From Myxococcota bacterium (lineage in GTDB: Bacteria; Myxococcota_A; Bradymonadia; UBA7976; UBA1532), in the NCBI GenBank assembly GCA_018813065.1, contig JAHJCH010000023.1, positions 1-54,272 of the forward strand: a stretch of DNA of 54,272 nucleotides, given 5' to 3'. A model generated the notes under the pieces. The model did not search any database. It was given only the letters and a program-made list of their open reading frames with translations, and was not told where the DNA came from. The first letter of the stretch is position 1; each line of letters opens with the position of its first letter. Made by a program: the position numbers and the translations under genes. Below are positions 34,834 through 43,883 of the stretch, one piece after another.

Positions 34834-37590
34834 ATGCTCGCCCTCACCCTCGCCTTGCTCGCGCTGCCGCCCCAGGTGCCCGTCGAGCAGTACACCTTGC
34901 CCAATGGGCTGACCGTCGTCCTCAGCCCGGATAACCGCGCCCCCGTCGTCGCCGTAGAGATCCGCTACCGTGTGGGCTCCGCCCATGAACCAAAGGGGCT
35001 GCGTGGCTTTGCGCATCTCTTTGAGCACCTGATGTTTCAAGGCTCGCCGTCCTGGGATGATGAGTACTTCAAGGTCTTCCACCCCCTCGGCGGCGATGTA
35101 AACGGCACCACCAGCAATGATCGCACAAACTATTACGAGCAGGTGCCCGCCAACTACCTTGAGCACGCCCTGTGGATGGAATCTGATCGGATGCGTGGGC
35201 TGACATTCAGCCAAGATAAACTCGATAATCAGCGCGACGTCGTGCTCAATGAGCGGCGACAAAACTATGAAGATCGTCCTTATGGGATGATCTGGGCACA
35301 TATGGCTGAGATGCTCTATCCCGAAGGCCATCCTTATCATCACACTGCGATCGGTGAGCCTGAGGATTTAAAAGCTGCCAACTTGGATGATGTTAAGGCT
35401 TTTTATGCGAAATACTATACACCAAGCAATGCGATTATCACACTTGTGGGTGATTTTGATGTAAATGAAGCTAAAATGCAAATTATGCGCTATTTTGGCG
35501 ATATTCCTGCTGGTGAAGCCATCCCTGCGCCGTCACCATCGCCTTTTACGCCTAAAGGCGGCCATCTCGTGACCTATGATAAGGTTAAATTGCCTAAAAT
35601 CACCCTTGTCTGGCATACACCGGCCCTCTATGCGCCGGGTGACGCTGAGATGGACATCCTCTCCAGCGTGCTCGCTGAGGGGAAGAACAGCCGCCTTTAC
35701 CGCCCACTGGTGTTTGAGCAGAAGGTCGCCAAGAGCGTCAGCGCCTATCAGATCTCGCGTGGCTTAGGCAGCCTCTTTGTCATCGAGGCCACCGCCGCGA
35801 CAGGCGTGGATGTGCAGACGCTGGCCAAGGCCCTCGACGACGCCATCCGCGCGGCGTTGGCGACCCCGCCAAGCCAAGATGAGCTGGATCGCAGCCTCAA
35901 CGCCTGGAAAAAGTCCTACCTCCACCGCGTCGAGTCGGTCCTTGATCGCGCGCATATCCTAAGTGGATACGCACATTTAACGGGTCACGCGGGCTACCTC
36001 GCCGCCGATCTGGCCCGCTACACCGAGCAGACCCCCGCCGCCGTACACAGCGCGGCGCGCGCTTGGCTTAAGCCTGAGCTGCGCGCGCGCATCGACGTCC
36101 TGCCCCAAGAGGCGCGCCCCATCCTGGCGCCCGTGAATCGCGCGGCGTTGCCCCCGCCCGGCGCCGCCCCCACCTGGGCGCCGCCCAAGGTCCAGGCTTG
36201 GCAGCTGGAGAGCGGGCTGGCGGTCTGGTACATCCAGCAACCCCAGATGCCCCTCACCTCGTTGGCGCTCAGCTTCCCCAACGGCGCGGCCTGCGATCCT
36301 GTCGGCCAGGCGGGCCTGACTCGCTTGATGGTGGATCTCTTGGACGAGGGCGCTGGGGCGCGCGACGCGCTGGGGCTCAGCGAGCACCTCCAGCGCTTGG
36401 CGACCGACTTCAGCGCCGAGGCGGGCACGGATCGCGTTCACCTGCTGATGGATCTCCTCACGGAGCAGCTCGATCCATCCCTGGCGGTCCTCGCTGATCT
36501 CGTCCAGCGCCCCCACCTCAAAGAGGCGGACTTTCAACGCCGCCTCAAGCAGATCCAAGATCAAGCCCTCGCCGCTGAGGCCAATCCCAGCCAAGGGGCC
36601 TTCCTTGCCACCCGCCGCGCCCTCTTCGGCGAGGGCTACGGCGGCTACGCCCCGACAGGCAATCAGCGCACGCTGGCGAGGCTGACTTATGAAGACGTCA
36701 AGGCGCAGTACACACGGCTGATTCAGCCTCAAGGCGCTGTGATGGTGATCGTGGGTGATGCGCCTATCGATGAGATGAAGGCGACCTTGGCACGTCACTT
36801 TGGCGATTGGTCTGGTGCGCCGACTGCGGCGCCTTTAAGCCTCTCTACCGCGCCTGTACCCGTCGCTGTGCAGATCGTAGACTACCCTGACAAGAACCAA
36901 TCAATGATCCTCATCGCGAAGCGCGTGACGTCGGCGGGCGGCCCCAGTCACTTTGAGGATTTGCTTTTTAATCATATCCTTGGTGGTCATTTCTCTAGTC
37001 GGCTCAATCTTAATTTGAGAGAAGATAAAGGCTATACATATGGCGCGAGGAGTCACCTTGTCCGTTGGCGTCAAGGGGGAATGATGTTCCTCAGCGCCCA
37101 AGTCAAGACAGAGGTGACCCAAGAGAGCGTCCAAGAGATGCTCAAGGAGCTAAGGCAGATTAAAGAAAGCGCGCCGATCACGGATGAGGAGCTTCAGGCC
37201 TCCAAAGACAGCCTGACGCGCGCTTTCCCAGGTGACTTTGAGCGCCGTGATAGTGTGCGCGATCGTTGGGTCACCTTGCTGGAGATGGGCTTGCCGCTGA
37301 GCTGGTTTGATGATTGGCGCGCGCGGCTTGAGGCGACGACGCGGGAGGGTGTTCAAGCATCCGCGACGCAGCTGGCGGCGGCTGAGGGGTTCGTGATCGT
37401 CGTGGCAGGGGACGCGGCGCGCATAAAGCCCGCGCTGCGCCAGCTGGGCTTGGAGACACAGCAGCGTGACGCTCAGGGGGATCTGCTCGCGCCGACGCCA
37501 ACGACAACGCCAACGACAATGCCGACGACAACGCCGACGACAATGCCAACGACGATGCCGACGACGCGGCCCACGCAGATGGGCCGCTGA
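34834..37590 (+). CDS. secreted M16-family zinc peptidase, two-domain
   Basis: A 918-residue pitrilysin-family peptidase. Short signal peptide (MLALTLALLALPPQVP). The N-half carries the inverted zinc motif HLFEH (H61, E64, H65) and the third ligand Glu in the LNERRQNYEDRPYG region. The C-half, from about 450, is the second M16 fold but lacks HxxEH (LTRLMVDLLDEGAG), so it is the structural clamshell half. The extreme C-terminus is a Pro-Thr tail of repeated TTMP/TTTP units (about 885-912), probably a linker or surface tail. The gene contains two AT-rich patches (about 35330-35620 and 36880-37060) inside an otherwise GC-rich frame. Confidence 0.93.
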   Translation: MLALTLALLALPPQVPVEQYTLPNGLTVVLSPDNRAPVVAVEIRYRVGSAHEPKGLRGFAHLFEHLMFQGSPSWDDEYFKVFHPLGGDVNGTTSNDRTNYYEQVPANYLEHALWMESDRMRGLTFSQDKLDNQRDVVLNERRQNYEDRPYGMIWAHMAEMLYPEGHPYHHTAIGEPEDLKAANLDDVKAFYAKYYTPSNAIITLVGDFDVNEAKMQIMRYFGDIPAGEAIPAPSPSPFTPKGGHLVTYDKVKLPKITLVWHTPALYAPGDAEMDILSSVLAEGKNSRLYRPLVFEQKVAKSVSAYQISRGLGSLFVIEATAATGVDVQTLAKALDDAIRAALATPPSQDELDRSLNAWKKSYLHRVESVLDRAHILSGYAHLTGHAGYLAADLARYTEQTPAAVHSAARAWLKPELRARIDVLPQEARPILAPVNRAALPPPGAAPTWAPPKVQAWQLESGLAVWYIQQPQMPLTSLALSFPNGAACDPVGQAGLTRLMVDLLDEGAGARDALGLSEHLQRLATDFSAEAGTDRVHLLMDLLTEQLDPSLAVLADLVQRPHLKEADFQRRLKQIQDQALAAEANPSQGAFLATRRALFGEGYGGYAPTGNQRTLARLTYEDVKAQYTRLIQPQGAVMVIVGDAPIDEMKATLARHFGDWSGAPTAAPLSLSTAPVPVAVQIVDYPDKNQSMILIAKRVTSAGGPSHFEDLLFNHILGGHFSSRLNLNLREDKGYTYGARSHLVRWRQGGMMFLSAQVKTEVTQESVQEMLKELRQIKESAPITDEELQASKDSLTRAFPGDFERRDSVRDRWVTLLEMGLPLSWFDDWRARLEATTREGVQASATQLAAAEGFVIVVAGDAARIKPALRQLGLETQQRDAQGDLLAPTPTTTPTTMPTTTPTTMPTTMPTTRPTQMGR
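37492..37566 (+). repeat. 12-bp tandem repeat at the 3' end of the M16 gene
   Basis: About six degenerate copies of ACGACAAYGCCR, encoding PTTM or PTTT units. In-frame and 12 bp long, so copy number can vary without frame loss. Confidence 0.85.
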
Positions 37591-37697
37591 GACAAGGCGG
37601 GTGTCCACTCAAGCGTAGCCCGTCCAAACTGAGCCCCAATCTTGTGGGGTGACGCGCACTTTTGATAGATAGCTCCATTCACGCACGGGAGCACTCT

Positions 37698-39017
37698 ATG
37701 CGGCGCTTGGCCCTCCTCACCCTCCTCTTCAGCTGGTCCGCTGGCTGTGACAGCGATGATCCAGCCTCACCCGAAGACGCGACGATCTCCGACGACTTCC
37801 CTGAGTTGCCGGAGGCGAGCGTCGATCCTGACACGGGCGCGGCGGGCGTTGATGGCGGAGAGGCCGACGCCCTCGGCGGCGGTGGCGGCGGCGGGGAGGG
37901 CGGCGGCGGCGGCCTCTTCTGTGATCCCGTCGGGCGCTTTGGGCTCACGGTGCTGCCCTCAGTGGCCTCGGAGGGCGGGCTGCCTCAGTTCAACCCTCGC
38001 CTGGTCTTCACCGGTGAGGGCTGGGGCGCGCTGTGGCTCTCCCCTGGGGCCAGCTACAATGACGTGCTCTTCCAGCGCCTCGACGCCGACGGCGCCCCCC
38101 TCGGTGAACCCCTCCGCCTTGACGCCGCCCGCTCCCCGCTGCTGGATCTGCTCTACGACGCGGGGGCGGATCGCTTTATGGCCCTGTGGCGCTCCGAGCG
38201 ACCCAGCCAGGTCGGCGTCACCTATCAGTTCATCTCTAACGAGGGCGTCGCGCTCGGCCAACCTGTGCTGATCCCCAACACCTTCACCGCCACTCACTTC
38301 GCGGCGGGCTGGGCGGAGGGCTTTGGAGGGATGATCGCCTACGCCACCCCCGAGGGCTTCTTCCTCGCGCCGGTCATCGGCGAGGACGTCATGCCCAGCA
38401 AGCGCCTCTTTGAAGGCCCCAGCGAGGGCGCGGCGGTGGCCTATGGCAGCGATGGCTGGGGCTGCGCTTGGCGTGGCCTCGACCCAGAGCGTGAGGTCTA
38501 TGATCTGGTCTTCGCCCTGACCGATGATGATGGGTCGCCTTACCTCGCGCTCAAGCATGTGCGCTGGGAGGACGGCGGGGCGCAGGGCTATGTGCAGATG
38601 GCCCACGGCGCCAACACCTACGCTGTGGGCTGGAGCCGCCGCAGCGGCTTTGGCGTGCAGACCGCGGTGACGCTCTTTCAAGGCAATGACGTCTTGGCGA
38701 CCCCCCCGGTACCCGGACCCGAGACGTATGGGCTGATCACCGATATCACCTGGCTGCCAGCAGATCAATTTGGGATCGCGTGGATGGATCAAGATGATGA
38801 GGGCTTCTTCGTGGGGTTGACGACCTTGAAGACGACAGGGCAGGTCTCCACGCCGATCCCCATGCGCGCGGCGGGGCATGAGTACCGTAACCTCGCCATC
38901 GATGGGACGATGACCCGCGCCTATGGGCTCTTTATGGATGAGCCTGCTCCGAGTCCCACGGGCTTCTCTGATCAAGTCAGGGTCAAGCGCGTGACCTTCG
39001 GCGATTGCACCCCCTGA
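37698..39017 (+). CDS. predicted lipoprotein with beta-propeller-like repeats
   Basis: A 439-residue protein from ATG 37698 (GGGAG upstream); the longer frame adds 12 residues without a ribosome binding site. Signal LALLTLLFSWSAGC gives lipidation at Cys17. An acidic stretch and a Gly-rich linker (ALGGGGGGGEGGGGG, about 60-80) follow. The remaining ~350 residues contain repeating blocks with VFTGEGWGALW, GADRFMALW, FAAGWAEGFGG, YGSDGWGCAW and TYAVGWS, each with a central Trp or Gly-Trp, spaced by 45-60 residues, as in YncE/Kelch-like beta propellers. Function unknown; likely surface exposed. Found in the same style throughout this genome's lipoproteins. Confidence 0.72.
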   Translation: MRRLALLTLLFSWSAGCDSDDPASPEDATISDDFPELPEASVDPDTGAAGVDGGEADALGGGGGGGEGGGGGLFCDPVGRFGLTVLPSVASEGGLPQFNPRLVFTGEGWGALWLSPGASYNDVLFQRLDADGAPLGEPLRLDAARSPLLDLLYDAGADRFMALWRSERPSQVGVTYQFISNEGVALGQPVLIPNTFTATHFAAGWAEGFGGMIAYATPEGFFLAPVIGEDVMPSKRLFEGPSEGAAVAYGSDGWGCAWRGLDPEREVYDLVFALTDDDGSPYLALKHVRWEDGGAQGYVQMAHGANTYAVGWSRRSGFGVQTAVTLFQGNDVLATPPVPGPETYGLITDITWLPADQFGIAWMDQDDEGFFVGLTTLKTTGQVSTPIPMRAAGHEYRNLAIDGTMTRAYGLFMDEPAPSPTGFSDQVRVKRVTFGDCTP

Positions 39018-39024
39018 GTTGTTT

Positions 39025-39056
39025 CGCGCTTTCATCATTGCGCGTGTGATTTTTTT
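39025..39056 (+). terminator. possible weak terminator
   Basis: CGCGC (39025-39029) pairs with GCGCG (39040-39044) with a ten-base loop; seven T follow at 39050-39056 after a five-base spacer. Position eight bases after a stop codon is right, but the stem is short. Confidence 0.4.
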
Positions 39057-39093
39057 ATTACAAGATGACCAGATGATCTGATAGGGGAGCGTG

Positions 39094-39810
39094 GTGCGTC
39101 ATCAACGTAACATCGATAAGGGCATCGCGGGGATCTCATTCAAAAGTTTTCTTTTATTTATTGCCTCTTTATGCGGGTTCGTATTGACTCTATATTCTCA
39201 AATATATCCAGAAGAACTCAAACTGATATTAAATCAGCTAGAGATGAGCCCTTCATCGTTAGCAAAGATCGCTAAAGTGGCAATAAATGACAAAAAATTG
39301 TCTTCGACCCATGAAAAACATGAAATTGATCGAGGGAATAACATAAATGTTGAGACTTCTAATAAGTTCAAAGTCGTACTTACCGACGAAGAAATTTCTG
39401 CATCTTCAGACGCAGAAGGTGCTTATTTAGGCATGATTGATGCCTATAATAAAAAAGATATGTTTAAATTTGTAAAATCATTCTCCTATGATGTAAATAT
39501 CGATGGTCTTCGGCTTAAAAATATCACACCGAGTGATCCTACCTATGGCAATTTGTCATTCTACGAGAAAAATCAAATCATAAGGCAATTTCAGGAGCGT
39601 TTTTTATTTAACTATGACATTCAGATGAAAATAGATCATATTGCAACAATATCAGTAAATAAATCACTCGATATCGTTGAGTTTTATGTCAAGCTCGAAC
39701 TTACCTGTGATCTATGGAAACATTCACCAAAAAGCAGGAATGTTAGGGTCTTGATTAAGAATCAAGATGACATTTGGAAGATTACAAGAATGAAATACTT
39801 AAAGAATTAA
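39094..39810 (+). CDS. hypothetical AT-rich membrane protein
   Basis: About 238 residues; the GTG at 39094 or 39091 follows AGGGGAG and gives a plausible start. One N-terminal membrane segment (SFLLFIASLCGFVLTLYSQ, about 17-36). A Lys/Asn-rich linker leads to a domain from about residue 110 (AYLGMIDAYNKKDMFKFVKSF ... VEFYVKLELTCDLW ... DIWKITRMKYL) whose helix-helix-strand pattern and final 'W.I..M' strand resemble an NTF2/SnoaL-like fold; that assignment is tentative. The composition is strongly AT-rich, close to ORF 301-732, and contrasts with both neighbours, suggesting acquisition. Function unknown. Confidence 0.65.
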   Translation: MRHQRNIDKGIAGISFKSFLLFIASLCGFVLTLYSQIYPEELKLILNQLEMSPSSLAKIAKVAINDKKLSSTHEKHEIDRGNNINVETSNKFKVVLTDEEISASSDAEGAYLGMIDAYNKKDMFKFVKSFSYDVNIDGLRLKNITPSDPTYGNLSFYEKNQIIRQFQERFLFNYDIQMKIDHIATISVNKSLDIVEFYVKLELTCDLWKHSPKSRNVRVLIKNQDDIWKITRMKYLKN

Positions 39811-39846
39811 GCGTGAGGCGGGGGGCGGAGTGAGACTGGGATTGCG

Positions 39847-40878
39847 CTACTCAACGCGCCAGGTATAACCCGACTCTAAGAGGCTTTGAACAGAAGCGTT
39901 GGGCTTCTTCGCCTTGGCCGTGTTGATCTGATCTTCCAAGAGCTGTTCATAGCTGGGGCGCGCCACGCTGCGGAAGACGCCCATCGGCACGGGGTGATTG
40001 GGGATGGTCATATGCGAAAGCATAAAGGCCATCGCCTCATTGTCAGCGTCATGGACCAGGATATTCTCCAAGCCCACCTCATCGACCTTGACCACCTGTG
40101 GGCGCATCTTCTTATCGAGGATAATGCCCTTTTCGTTCTTGTTGCCAAAGAGGAGTGGCTTGCCATCAACCAAATCCAGGGTGTTCTCCCCACGGCTTTG
40201 GCGGCTGGTCACATCGGTAAAGGCACCATCATTGAAGATCACGCAGTTTTGCAGCACCTCCACGAAGGCGGTGCCTTCATGAAGCGCCGCAGCCTTGAGG
40301 ACCTCTTGCATGTGCTTGGGGTTGGCGTCCATCGTGCGTGCGACGAAGGTCCCGCCGGTGCCCAAGGCCACGCTGATCGGGTTGAAGGGATAGTCCACGG
40401 TGCCCATTGGCGAGGACTTACTCTTCTTGCCCATCTCTGAGGTGGGGCTGTATTGGCCCTTGGTCAGACCATAGATCCGGTTATTAAACAGGATGATCTT
40501 GAGCCCGATGTTGCGGCGAATCGCATGAATAAGGTGGTTACCGCCGATGGAGAGCCCATCGCCGTCACCGGTCATCACCCAAACATTAAGGTTCGGCCGA
40601 AACGCCTTGGTGCCGCTGGCGATGGCTGGAGCACGCCCGTGGATGCTGTGCATCCCAAACGTCTCCATATAGTAGGGGAAGCGGCTGGAACAGCCGATCC
40701 CGCTGATGAAGACGAAGTCTTCTTGAGGGATGCCCAGCTCAGGCAGGACCTTTTGGACGCTGGCGAGCACGGCGTAGTCGCCGCAGCCCGGGCACCAGCG
40801 CACCTCTTGGTTGCTGACGAAGGACTTACGCGTGAGCCCGCTGGGATCGGTGGGCTCGAAGATGGGGTAGTTGCTCAT
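39847..40878 (-). CDS. 2-oxoacid:ferredoxin oxidoreductase, beta subunit
   Basis: With the alpha subunit it converts a 2-oxoacid (probably 2-oxoglutarate or pyruvate) and CoA to acyl-CoA, CO2 and reduced ferredoxin. The 343 residues hold the beta-type thiamine diphosphate site: RWCPGCGDYAVL, SGIGCSSRFPYYM and the ThDP/Mg motif GDGDGLSIGGNHLIHAIRRN. A Cys-rich ferredoxin domain is absent, as in KorB-type two-subunit enzymes. It overlaps the alpha gene by four bases (ATGA) and has GGAGGAA as ribosome site. In a TCA context together with acnA a 2-oxoglutarate substrate is likely; the sequence does not settle it. Confidence 0.92.
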   Translation of the reverse strand: MSNYPIFEPTDPSGLTRKSFVSNQEVRWCPGCGDYAVLASVQKVLPELGIPQEDFVFISGIGCSSRFPYYMETFGMHSIHGRAPAIASGTKAFRPNLNVWVMTGDGDGLSIGGNHLIHAIRRNIGLKIILFNNRIYGLTKGQYSPTSEMGKKSKSSPMGTVDYPFNPISVALGTGGTFVARTMDANPKHMQEVLKAAALHEGTAFVEVLQNCVIFNDGAFTDVTSRQSRGENTLDLVDGKPLLFGNKNEKGIILDKKMRPQVVKVDEVGLENILVHDADNEAMAFMLSHMTIPNHPVPMGVFRSVARPSYEQLLEDQINTAKAKKPNASVQSLLESGYTWRVE

Positions 40879-42722
40879 CCCATTTCCTCCAGCTGGGCGC
40901 GGATGGCCGTGACGATCTCCGCCTCCTTGAAGGGCTTACCCTCAAGCTTGTTATAGCGGGCGACCTCGATACCGTAGTTGGCGCGTAAGACATAGGCGAG
41001 CTGACCCATGTTCAGCTCAGGCAGCAGGATGCGATCGAAGCCGGCGAGGATCTCACCGAGATCCTTGGGCAGCGGGTTGAGGAAGCGAGGGTGGATGTGC
41101 GCGAGCTTGACGCCCTGCGCCCGCAGATGATCCACCGCGCCGCGGATGGCCCCGAAGCTGCCGCCCCAGCCGACCACGGCCAGCTTGGCGTCCGCGTCGC
41201 CATAGACCTCGGTGGCCGGGATCATGTCCTGGACCTTACGGATCTTCTCCGCCCGCAGATCGCTCATCACCTGGTGGTTGGCCGGATCGTGAGAGACGTG
41301 GCCGGTGATGTTCTGCTTCTCCAGGCCACCGACGCGGTGCATCATGCCAGGCGTACCGGGGATGGCCCAGGGGCGGCTGAGATCCTCATTGCGGGCGTAG
41401 GGTTGGAAGCCCTCGGGGTCGGTGGCGAACTCGACGGGGATCTTCTCCAGCTCGGAGATCTGCGGCACCTTCCAAGGGGCTGAGCCCTGGGCGAGGTAGC
41501 CGTCCGTGAGCAAGACGACAGGCGTCATGTAGCGCAGGGCCACGCGGAAGGCCTCGATCGTGGCCCAGAAGCAGTCGCCAGGGGAGGTGGCGGCCAAGAC
41601 CGGCATCGGCGAGTCGCCGTTGCGCGCGAACAGGCTCTGGAAGAGATCGCTCTGCTCGGTCTTGGTGGGCAGCCCCGTGCTGGGGCCGCCGCGCTGCACG
41701 TTGACGATGACGAGGGGGATCTCAAGGATCGTCGCCAAGCCCATCGCCTCAGTCTTGAGGGCCAAGCCAGGGCCGCTGGTGGTCGTCAACGCCGCCGCGC
41801 CCGCGTAGGAGGCGCCGATGGCGGAGCAGATCCCCGCGATCTCATCCTCGGCCTGGAACGTCTTGACGCCCAGGTGACGCTGGTGGCTGAGGAAGTGGAG
41901 GATCTCGCTGGCGGGCGTGATCGGGTAGCTGCCGAGGAAGAGCTCCACCCCCGCCAGCTCTGCGGCGGTCACCGCGCCCAAGCCCACGGCCTCATTCCCC
42001 GTCACCTTGCGATAGAGGCCCTTCTCCACGGGCGCCTGCGCGATGACATAGTTATTGGGGAAGATGTGTGTATTGAGACCGTAGTTATAGCCCGCGTTCA
42101 GCGCCAGTTTGTTGGCTTTGGCTAAACTGGGTGTCTTTGCGCCGAACTTAGACTCAATCCACGACTCGGTGTATTGCAGCTCACGACTAAAGAGCCAATA
42201 AACCGTGCCCAACGCGAAGAAGTTCTTACAGCGCACCGCTTGCTTCTGCGGCAGCCCAAGCTCTTGAATCGCGTTAAGTGTCAGCTTGGTGATCTCAATG
42301 TCGAAGACACGGTAAGCTGCCAGGCTACCATCGCTGAAAGGATCGCTCTCATAACCCGCCAAGTTCATGTTCTTGTCGGTGAAGGCGTCGCGATCGACGA
42401 TGATGATCCCGTTCTCCTTGAGATCACCCACGGCCACCTTGAGCGCGGCGGGGTTCATCGCCACCAACACGTCGGGGGCGTCGCCGTGCGTGTGGACCTC
42501 TTGGCTGGAGAACTGAAGCTGGAAGCCCGAGACGCCAGCGAGGGTCCCGGCGGGGGCGCGGATCTCGGAGGGGAAGTCGGGGAAGGTGGAGAGATCGTTG
42601 CCCATCACGGCGGACGTCTCTGTGAACTGAGTCCCCGTCAACTGCATCCCATCGCCGGAGTCACCGGCGAAGCGGATCGTGACGCTCTCAAGCGTCTGGG
42701 GAGCCTTGGCCACTTCGCTCAT
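40875..42722 (-). CDS. 2-oxoacid:ferredoxin oxidoreductase, gamma-alpha fused subunit
   Basis: A 615-residue subunit with the gamma domain at the N-terminus (about 10-190: IRFAGDSGDGMQLTGTQF, the FxGxGGxG-like motif) followed by the alpha pyrimidine-binding domain (GNEAVGLGAVTAAELAGVEL, GSYPITPASEILHFLS, TTSGPGLALKTEAMGLA, VQRGGPSTGLPTKTEQSDL). This gamma-alpha order is that of KorA/PorA-type fusions; no delta ferredoxin gene is adjacent. A modest GAGAGG precedes the ATG. The 414-base gap upstream would contain its promoter. Coupled to the beta subunit. Confidence 0.93.
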   Translation of the reverse strand: MSEVAKAPQTLESVTIRFAGDSGDGMQLTGTQFTETSAVMGNDLSTFPDFPSEIRAPAGTLAGVSGFQLQFSSQEVHTHGDAPDVLVAMNPAALKVAVGDLKENGIIIVDRDAFTDKNMNLAGYESDPFSDGSLAAYRVFDIEITKLTLNAIQELGLPQKQAVRCKNFFALGTVYWLFSRELQYTESWIESKFGAKTPSLAKANKLALNAGYNYGLNTHIFPNNYVIAQAPVEKGLYRKVTGNEAVGLGAVTAAELAGVELFLGSYPITPASEILHFLSHQRHLGVKTFQAEDEIAGICSAIGASYAGAAALTTTSGPGLALKTEAMGLATILEIPLVIVNVQRGGPSTGLPTKTEQSDLFQSLFARNGDSPMPVLAATSPGDCFWATIEAFRVALRYMTPVVLLTDGYLAQGSAPWKVPQISELEKIPVEFATDPEGFQPYARNEDLSRPWAIPGTPGMMHRVGGLEKQNITGHVSHDPANHQVMSDLRAEKIRKVQDMIPATEVYGDADAKLAVVGWGGSFGAIRGAVDHLRAQGVKLAHIHPRFLNPLPKDLGEILAGFDRILLPELNMGQLAYVLRANYGIEVARYNKLEGKPFKEAEIVTAIRAQLEEMG

Positions 42723-43136
42723 CGATATTGGCCTCTCACGTCAAGGTTTATGTCGGGCGCGGCGTGGGCGCCTTTAACGCCGAGCGCGTCGCGCGGTTGC
42801 TGCACTTTTAAACGGTTATATAATTGCCGCGCCATCGAGAAAATCATCGCGATCTCAGCGCGCTGAGTTGGGCGGCGTTTATCTGGGCGATAGAGGAGGG
42901 GGGCTGCTCGCTGGAGGCCGTTGAGAGGGGCCATCGCCTCAAGCGTGGTTGATCGAGGAGGGCGCAGCGCGCGCCTCGATCTTCCGGCTGCACGGGTCTG
43001 AGATGTAACATCCCTCGCTTCGACTCCCCTCGCCTGACGGCACGCTAGAGATCGCGCTGTACGAGGTCAAGGGCTCCGTTGAAAGAATCAAGTATAAGTG
43101 CATGAACACGCGATTAAACACACGAGAGGGTCACAG
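42723..43136. other. 414-bp intergenic region
   Basis: Between two divergent genes. A TATAAT (42819-42824) with TTGCTG 16 bases upstream (42797-42802) reads on the plus strand and is the only promoter-like pair noticed, about 300 bases before the next plus gene. No convincing ORF or RNA was recognised. Confidence 0.4.
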
Positions 43137-43871
43137 ATGAAGGTGCGCTGCGTTCAATGTGAAGCGACACAAGACCTTGAGAGCCTGTCGGCGTTGAGCT
43201 GGCCCGCCTCGCCTCCCCAAGGCGTCAGCGCGCTCAATCAAGCAGGCGCAGCTTTGGCGCTTGAGCGTGGCTTTGGCTATTACTGCGCGCGCTGTGGAGC
43301 GCGAAACCTCTACACACCTGCACCAGCGGCGACCGAGGCGCCTTCAATGGCGCCTCGCCAGGCCACGCCGTCACCGGGGTCGCTTGACGTGGATAAGGTC
43401 GCCGCGCTTGGGCCTCCCCTCACCCAGCCCACGGGGGCGATCTCCTGCCCCAAGTGCGCCCATCAACAGTCAGACGCCTATGCCTGCCATCGCTGTGGGC
43501 TCGTCTTTGAGCGCGCAGGGGCGCTCTCCTTCGATCTCCTCGCCGATCACCCTCAACGCGCGCAGCTTCAAGCGCGCTGGGCTGAAATCGAGAATGATTT
43601 ATCGAATGAAGACGCGCATCATCGCTTTATCCAGCTCTGCGAGGCGCAGCGCGCGTTGGAGTTCGCGGGATATTGTTATCGCGTTCGACCTGGAGAGGGC
43701 CCGCTCAACGCGGCGCATCGTCAGCGTGTCATCGCCGCGGCGCTTGCTCAAGGCCGTCGGATGGACTCAGAAGCCTTAAATATCCAAGAATTTTTAAAAA
43801 ATCCGCTCTTAATTGCTGCGCTGGCCTTGGTTGTGTTTGGGGTCATGATGGCTTACCTTCTCATTAAATGA
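43137..43871 (+). CDS. zinc-ribbon protein with C-terminal membrane anchor
   Basis: A 244-residue protein from ATG 43137 (GAGAGGG six bases upstream). Four CxxC pairs form two zinc ribbons: CVQC (residues 4-7) with CARC in the first, CPKC and CHRC in the second, joined by a Pro/Ala-rich linker (TEAPSMAPRQATPSP). The middle has a helical region (LQARWAEIENDLSNEDAHHRF) and the C-terminus one membrane segment (LLIAALALVVFGVMMAYLLI). The zinc-ribbon-plus-membrane layout occurs in many uncharacterised myxobacterial proteins, including ones with FrzS/MJ0042-type starts. Function unknown. The next gene begins 12 bases downstream. Confidence 0.75.
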   Translation: MKVRCVQCEATQDLESLSALSWPASPPQGVSALNQAGAALALERGFGYYCARCGARNLYTPAPAATEAPSMAPRQATPSPGSLDVDKVAALGPPLTQPTGAISCPKCAHQQSDAYACHRCGLVFERAGALSFDLLADHPQRAQLQARWAEIENDLSNEDAHHRFIQLCEAQRALEFAGYCYRVRPGEGPLNAAHRQRVIAAALAQGRRMDSEALNIQEFLKNPLLIAALALVVFGVMMAYLLIK

Positions 43872-43883
43872 AGAGGAGCGATT

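Noticed and set aside
42797-42824. TTGCTG-16-TATAAT promoter-like pair
   Set aside because: It would produce a ~300-base leader before the next gene and no other support exists, so it is only mentioned in the gap entry.
42939-43121. 60-residue minus-strand ORF
   Set aside because: No ribosome binding site or recognisable sequence; probably chance.
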